Assembly (NCBI GenBank): GCA_028023455.1
Contig: JAQFVV010006215.1
Coordinates: 10,375,950 to 10,439,949 of the forward strand
Source: Epiperipatus broadwayi
Lineage: Eukaryota; Onychophora; Udeonychophora; Euonychophora; Peripatidae
DNA: 64,000 nucleotides
Direction: 5' to 3'
Made by a program: the position numbers and the translations under genes. Positions 58,001-64,000 of the stretch are shown in pieces. The notes beneath the pieces were generated by a model. That model searched no databases, had not been told where the DNA came from, and saw only the letters and a program-made list of their open reading frames with translations. Every line of letters starts with the position of its first letter. The first letter of the stretch is position 1.

Positions 58001-59890
58001 ACTTGTAATTATATATTGGACTATTTCTATTATTTAGAATTAATATTAAGTGCCTTTAGAAAAAATCAAACTATTTAAATTTTTCAAATATGTTCAATCA
58101 CACACAGATTAGTATGTAACACAGTATTTCAAGCAGTAGTATTTTCCGCCTCTTCAAATGTTGCTTGTATGACTAGTGACAGTATTAACATTAAAATTGA
58201 ACCTGGAACTTCTAAATCTTTGATTATTGAATTTAAAGTGATTCCCTAACCAATTAAATTATTCTGTCAAAGACAACAGTCAGCAGAAATTTTATATATT
58301 TATTTATGAAAGTCTTGATTTCTCCATTTTTTCTAAGGGCAAGAATAATTACTGATTTCAAAATATTATGAATTACCACACTAGATTGACTTTTGCCATT
58401 ATCGTGAGCTTATTTAAATTTTTTTTTTTATCTTTTTCTCTCTGACCAATATTTTTGTATTTTTTTTTCAATTAGATTATTTTCATTAGTACATACATGT
58501 TCTGTCCTTTAATCAGTTTTGGGTTAGCTGGTTTCATCATCATCATCATTTTTAACTATTATTAATCTACTGCAAGATGAAGGTCTCCCCAAGTTCAATC
58601 CAAGTTTCATTGATATTTAAAAGCAATTTTTGTTTTTCTGTATTTTCAATTTGTGTTTTGTGAGGTTAGGATTCCTCATAGTATATTATAGCTTTGGAAA
58701 GATGTTCTGGCATTATATTGATTACAGATTTTTTTAAAATTTGTCTGCTATCCTTGTTACATACGGATATACTGTAGTATCTATAATTTTACTTTTGATG
58801 CTTCTTCCAATTTTTACGTTTTTGATTAATTCCACAAAATGCTTAGATTCTCTGACAAAGGGGTATATCTTGTATGCCTAAAGATTAAGAACCTTAAGAA
58901 AAAATCTTACTAAGTTTTTGATGTGGTGAATTTCTAGAATTAACAACAGATCTTAATGGAGTATGGTTCTTATGGATTTTAAGTAGATTATAAAGATATG
59001 GAATTTTGTTGAAATATGATGTTAATCTATTTTTAATATGAATCATTAAAATGCTGACAGTGCTTTTTGAATAATACTTGCAACTTTGTTTCTGTAAGCT
59101 AGCATAGGATTTTTGTCACTTTTATATTGGAATATTGTGAATAGTTCTCTTATTTTTTTTATATAGTCCTTATTAGTGGGGAGAATGATTATAGATTTAT
59201 CTGGTTTGAGAAATTTAGCAGCTTTTCTCTTAACATAGATAATATTTGATTTAGGCTGTTGGTATTCTTTTTATTCTCCAGCATAATTTTGCTGCTTTTC
59301 CTAAAAACAATTTTTGAGTTCTCACTTGCTATCATTGTACCTAATGATGGGATATTATTTGATGTGATCACAAAGTTGAAGTTCCAGCATGTTTAGAACT
59401 AAGATTTTTAATTGAAAAGGCTATGAGGTTGATTGACATAGTATATCTTTTGATATGCTCATGTGGGTTTATAAGTTTATTTGTTTTTTGTTTTTTTTAT
59501 GCTTATTTTTTCATGTAATTTAGAATATGATTTTTTTATTAATTGAAAAATTCTTGTGAAGTCTTGCTTTAGCTGCAAACCTTTAGAGACATTTACATAG
59601 GAAATTAAATAATTTTCTATTTGAGCCAATTTTAGAATAATTTTTTTATAATGTCTGAAGTTTGATATCAAGTCTATACTGAGAACTTAGTGTTTTTTTG
59701 AAAGCTTATGATGATGACATTGTAATTGTAATTATACATTGTATTATTTCAATTATCTAGAATTAATTGTTAAACAAAATAATACAAAAAGATAATGAAA
59801 GTTTGTGATGATGGCATTTTATTTGTAGTTATATATTAGACTATTTTCATCTTCTAGAAGTAATTGTTAAATGGGATAATATAAAAAGAT
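58001..59890 (-). pseudogene. Penelope-like element relic, type A
   Basis: The - strand starts with two truncated tandem copies of the terminal repeat end (59700-59890). The coding relic follows: SNFRHYKKIILKLAQIENYL (59670-59600), RKSSKIMLENKKNTNSLNQI (about 59300), then KIHKNHTPLRSVVNSRNSP (about 58990-58930), the PKIHK ... PLRPI box of PLE reverse transcriptases. A connection segment ends near 58620. The 3' terminal repeat with its tRNA-like block lies at 58262-58001. Between coding relic and terminal repeat sits an RTE tail fragment (58533-58605). It is collinear with 20.05-22.32 kb. Confidence 0.6.
58533..58605 (-). mobile_element. RTE 3' tail fragment
   Basis: CATCATCATCATCATT followed by CTGCAAGATGAAGGTCTCCC and AAGTTCAATCC matches the 3' end of the RTE-like element at 39.92 kb (CTGCAGGATGAAGGTCTCC, AAGTTCAATTC). 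It is a severely 5'-truncated insertion. Confidence 0.7.
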
Positions 59891-59989
59891 AACAAAAAAT
59901 TCTATATCAAAAACAGAAACAAAGTTATGAGCATTAATCAGAAAGCATTGTAGGGATTTTACTGGTTAAGGAAAAAGTGCATTATAATC

Positions 59990-60612
59990 ATATTTCTTTA
60001 CTCTTTCTTTTTAAAGTAATAATTTGTATAAAGTAATATATGTTTACATATATTAAGGACAGTTGTTACAATATTATTTGTATATATAATAACAGAACGA
60101 CTTTTTTTATATATATATTTTTTCTTTTTTTTTTTTAAAAACTAACAATTTCTATACATAATATCCAAATTATAAAGTAAAGCTTACAAAAGTAAACAGT
60201 TGTCATTTATTTCTTTTTTCTGATAAATATTAAATAGTTCATATGGAATTATAACATGTTTTCACAAGTTCTATCTCTGCTATTTGAAATGAGTAATGTT
60301 CTGCATTTTCACCAGTTTTTTGAAGTAATCCAAGTATTAAATATCCAGACTAGATTAGTTGGCTGTTGCTATTCTTCCTTTTTTATTCACAAATATAATG
60401 GATGTCCATTGAGATTAAAACAAAGTAATATCCCAGTCTCATAAAAAAAAAAAAGCTGATTTTATATAAAAAAATTAGTTTCTTCTTGAACCTCATTTTA
60501 GTTTTTTTTTTTTTTTTAAAAAAAACACAAATTTGCGTATCACTTTGATTGCTTGAATAATAACATTTTTTTTCCTTTATTGAAATGAATAATAGATTGT
60601 TCATTATAAATT
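59990..60612 (+). repeat. ~600 bp direct repeat, left copy
   Basis: Collinear with 62820-63440. Landmarks are GACAGTTGTTA, AATTTCTATACATAATA, AACATGTTTTCACAA, TCTATCTCTGCTATTTGAAA, GAAGTAATCCAAGTATTA and AAGTAATATCCCAGTCT. Identity looks around 80% by eye, with indels. The pair could be LTRs of an old retroelement or a segmental duplication. Confidence 0.6.
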
Positions 60613-62819
60613 CTCAAACTTAAAAATAAAAAATAAAAATATTGTACTTAGGTTATTTTTTTTAAAGTTCATTGGGAATTTTATAAGCTGTTTATCCAGT
60701 CATTGGTTAATAAAGTAAGATCACTTAACTATAGTTAGATAGTAATGTCTATCGGAGGGGGGGGGGCTATTTCCTTTCATGGTAATTTTGGAGAGGAAGT
60801 AATTAGTGTGGGAGAAAATTGTGATTTCTCTCTCCCCAGTTTCTTCTTCTGCATAACTGACTAAATGCAATATATCGATATAATATATAAATTTATTGTT
60901 TGATTCATGCTGTTGGATTTTCTTATTCAATAGATTGATCAGCATAGGAGGCAGATTTTTATTCTATTTTTGTGTTAATAATGATTCCATTTTATTTTGG
61001 AAATACAACAAACTGCTCTATTTTTATTTGTATTTGTTTATCCAGCTGTGAGATTATAATTGGCACTGAATATAGTACATCACATTCTTTTGATCCATCT
61101 GACTTTCGTTGTAGGCATTCGAGCTCATGTTCATATATTTGGATGTCTAGTTTAAATAATTCCTGTTAGCTTTTAATTTCTTTCAGTAGTTTTAGTTCAT
61201 TATCATCTATTTGTGTTAGTTCAACAGGTTCACTTTCTGCTATTTGTTCTTTTATTTGAACGTGTTGAATTTTGTACATTTTCTTTCAATAGTTTTGGTT
61301 CTACTTCAATTAAAATACATCATATATTTTTGATTTTCTGACTTTAAAAACAATTGGACTTGTTCATCATCTATGTGCTTTAGATCATCTACTTTTTGAT
61401 GCAATTTGAATGGTTTGCGAAAATTATTCATCCATTTTTGATTATCTTTCATAGTTTGGTTTATTTGCTCCGACTGATTTTGATTATTTTTATGATTGTC
61501 TTCCGTTATCTAATAGTGATGATAATACACTACTCTCCTGCATTTTTATCTTTTTATTAGTGTCTTTATGCTTTATTTGTTTATCTGAATCACCATCTCA
61601 GTGGACATTGTCCATATCAGAAGGCTCCAAATTATCTTTTTTTCAATTAATTTTAATAGTATTTGCTTCCATTATTTCTGCTGCTCTTCATTCTTTTTAT
61701 TTTCATTTTCCATTTTAATAATTTTCAAAAATTTTAAATGTAATAAACTTATTATGTTTAATATAATTATAACTGGATACACCACCAATAGTGCTAGATA
61801 TTCCCCTGGAACATATTGGAACACGACAAGTACTTGAATGTCTGTCTGGCATAACTTACATTGTTCATTCTTGTTAATATTGTTGTTTTAATTTTACAAT
61901 ATAATTACAATATACAAAAAAAATTATTGTTTGACCAACCATGTCATTCATCTAACTCTGACAAACAGAACTTTATAACAGATACCTTTGTACTCACACC
62001 CAGGCAAGCAAAAATTTACAATAGGGGTTACTCCCAATGAATGTAAAATTGATACATTCTTACATTTAAAGAAATTGACAGATTACAACAATAGTTTGAT
62101 TATAAATATAAAAAGTAATTGATATTTAATTTATTTATTTTAAACAAAATTCTTTTATCTTTATACATTATTGCCTTCTTCTATGTTCAAGCAGAAAAAA
62201 ACAATTATTACACATAAATGTCCAAGATTTCTTATTAAGTTATTTTTAATCTTCATTTACATTAATATCAATATGTTTATAAATAATAAAGTACATTCGT
62301 CATACATCAAACCCCAACTTTAATAAACTTAAAACACAACTTTGTGCATGTATAAACCCATAAATACAAAACATTTCTTTGTCTCATATATTTCCTAGTA
62401 TTAATACATACATATATTCTTTATGGGATAGACATCAACACTATCTTTATATAATAATTATAAGGAATTGTCTTTTTAAGATCCTAATTCAATACAACAT
62501 CTTTACTTAACAATAATTATGAGGGTGGCCTTTTCGGTCCTAACCCTAATTCAATAAGACTACAATATATACAAGAATGAATCATTTCAATACTGATCCC
62601 TAACTCATAAAAACTAGATATGAATGTATTCTCCCATATGGATGTGAATATACATAACTAATTGCCTGCATACATATAATAGAAATTCATCTGCATAAAA
62701 ATCTAATTTTTAGTAATTTAAATAGAGTTAACTATGAACGGATAGTGAATACATTTACATCATTTATTATGATTATTTAAAACTTAAACAATTTGTGCAT
62801 AACATCACATTTATATTTT
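60613..62819 (-). other. interval between the direct repeats, possible decayed gag-like region
   Basis: On the - strand, 61100-61850 has long stretches with few stops and charged, Lys/Glu/Asn-rich content (AESEPVELTQIDDNELKLLK, IYEHELECLQRKSDGSKECD). This is unlike random intron DNA and might be a decayed structural protein. No zinc knuckle, protease, reverse transcriptase or integrase was recognised. A G-run lies at 60758-60766. Interpretation is open. Confidence 0.25.
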
Positions 62820-63440
62820 CATTATTTCTTCATTTTTTCTTTTTAAAATAATAATTTGTATAAAATAATATATACTTAAATATATTAAAGACAGTTGTTA
62901 TAATATTGTTCACATATATAATAACAAAGCAATTTTGAATTTTTCATTTTTTAAAAAACTGAGAATTTCTATACATAATAAATACCTGGATTACAAAATT
63001 AAATATAGCTCAAATAGTTAGAACGAAAATTCAAACAGTCTTTTAAATACAATACTTACAGATGTAGCTGTCATTTACTTCTTTCTGATAAATATTAAAG
63101 AGTTCATATGGAAAATTAACATGTTTTCACAAATTCTATCTCTGCTATTTGAAATGAGTATTGTTCTGCATTTTCACTGGAATTATTTGAAGTAATCCAA
63201 GTATTAGCTATTCAGGCTAGATTAGCTAGTTGTTAGTAGTGTTTTTTCTTTTTTGTTGGAGGTCCAATGGGATTTGAATGAAGTAATATCCCAGTCTTTT
63301 CAAAAAGAAAACCGTATTTTATTTCTTCTTGAACCTTATTTCAAACAAATTTGCATATTACTTATTTTGATTGCTTGAAATAATAATAATAAAATATTTT
63401 TTCTTTTTTTTTTATTGTTCATTTCAATATATCTTTATGA
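62820..63440 (+). repeat. ~600 bp direct repeat, right copy
   Basis: Partner of 59990-60612, in the same orientation 2.8 kb away. It carries an extra ~60 bp (about 62998-63060) not present in the left copy. Confidence 0.6.
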
Positions 63441-63609
63441 TACCCAAATTATTAATGTATTATTTGTGTGGGTGTGTGAGAGGAAAGTTTTGCATGATTA
63501 AATAATTCATTAAAAGGTATATATAAAAAAAAAAACCTTTAAGAAATCTATAGATTCATACATTTTATATTCTTCTTCAAAATTCATTTATATTATTTGT
63601 TTATTTTAG

Positions 63610-63728
63610 CTGTTGAAAAAGCATTATCATATTTAGACAAAGATGAACTTCCACCACATTGGGATCGTGATATTCTGATGGGTTATGGAAGTAGTGATGA
63701 AGAAAGTGATGAAGATAGTGATTCTGAT
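63610..63728 (+). CDS. ARID4: ARID4-like protein, exon (acidic linker)
   Basis: This 119 bp exon lies between TTATTTTAG and GTATGT. It encodes (A)VEKALSYLDKDELPPHWDR, DILMGYGSSDEES, then DEDSDSD. It corresponds to the FEQALEFHKSRTIPANW region of ARID4B followed by its long Ser/Asp/Glu-rich stretch, which here is shorter. Phase 1 entry from SLKT+G, phase 0 exit. The acidic Ser-rich stretch offers casein kinase 2-type sites (inference). Confidence 0.88.
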
Positions 63729-63857
63729 GTATGTTTAGTGACATGATTTTCTTGCTATATTTTTAATGCAGCTATTTTGTTTTTTCTTTTTTAAATTGCT
63801 TTTATTCAAATAAATATTTTCATGTACATATAAATGTAAAATGTTTTATTTCTTTAG

Positions 63858-63930
63858 AGTTCAGATGATGAGCCAAGTGAAGAAAAAGATAGATTTGTTG
63901 CTCAACTGTATAAATTTATGGATGATCGAG
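63858..63930 (+). CDS. ARID4: ARID4-like protein, exon (start of ARID domain)
   Basis: This 73 bp exon lies between TTTCTTTAG and GTAAAA. It encodes SSDDEPSEEKDRFVAQLYKF then MDDRG with phase 1 exit. ERxxFLxQLYKFMEDRGTPI is the start of the ARID (AT-rich interaction) DNA-binding domain in ARID4A/B; here RFVAQLYKFMDDRG aligns without gaps. The rest of the ARID, the chromo-barrel and the C-terminal RB/SIN3-binding parts must lie beyond the window. The upstream intron is 129 bp. Confidence 0.9.
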
Positions 63931-64000
63931 GTAAAAAAAAAAAATTTTAATTTGCTATTTCCTAAAGAAAAAAAACATCATTATATATAAATAAATACAG

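Overview
The window is nuclear DNA from an invertebrate animal with a very AT-rich genome. It carries seven short exons, in order on the + strand, of one recognisable gene: an ARID4 family (ARID4A/ARID4B, RB-binding, SIN3-HDAC associated) chromatin protein. The exons sit at 13873-13966, 44422-44501, 51137-51237, 51359-51595, 54095-54174, 63610-63728 and 63858-63930. All have GT/AG splice sites and join in one frame. They cover the end of the Tudor region, the RBB1NT/PWWP-like region, an acidic linker and the first residues of the ARID domain. No earlier exon was found in 1-13872, and the gene continues past the right edge. The invertebrate assignment rests on the abundance of Penelope-like, RTE-like and hammerhead-linked repeats, the AT content and the large introns; the phylum cannot be fixed from this sequence (an arthropod is a guess).

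Everything else is intron or upstream DNA dominated by mobile elements. The 30.5 kb first intron (13967-44421) holds most of them. (1) Penelope-like elements (PLEs) of two types. Type B lies as head-to-head palindromes at 11.5-12.45 and 14.85-18.79 kb, with reverse transcriptase, GIY-YIG endonuclease and hammerhead-like terminal motifs. Type A relics lie at 20.05-22.32(-), 23.16-23.75(+), 25.84-27.31(+), 48.22-49.49(+) and 58.0-59.89(-) kb, and their terminal repeats contain a tRNA-like block. (2) Non-LTR elements: an RTE-like copy at 39.92-42.6(-), a second LINE at 46.38-50.16(+) split by a type A PLE with a visible target duplication, and fragments at 17.8-18.2, 29.75-29.99 and 58.53-58.6 kb. 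(3) Three copies of a ~2.2 kb LTR-like repeat. (4) A DNA transposon with 71 bp terminal inverted repeats and an exact 8 bp target duplication (23.78-25.48 kb), plus smaller fold-back elements. (5) Two minimal tRNA-Val-derived SINE copies. (6) A broken polyubiquitin retropseudogene (34.1-34.9 kb).

Two groups look less familiar. At 1.64-2.61 and 8.15-9.00 kb, related repeat units are arranged as a partial tandem followed or preceded by an inverted copy. Each carries a motif whose four-copy consensus is a type I hammerhead ribozyme core; this resembles a non-autonomous retrozyme that may share machinery with the PLEs. At 7.09-7.35 and 36.92-37.12 kb, two short insertions, each with 14-16 bp target duplications, share a loop and 3' tail. 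Their long hairpin stems differ from each other in sequence, yet each remains almost perfectly paired. Neither element was matched to a named family from memory.
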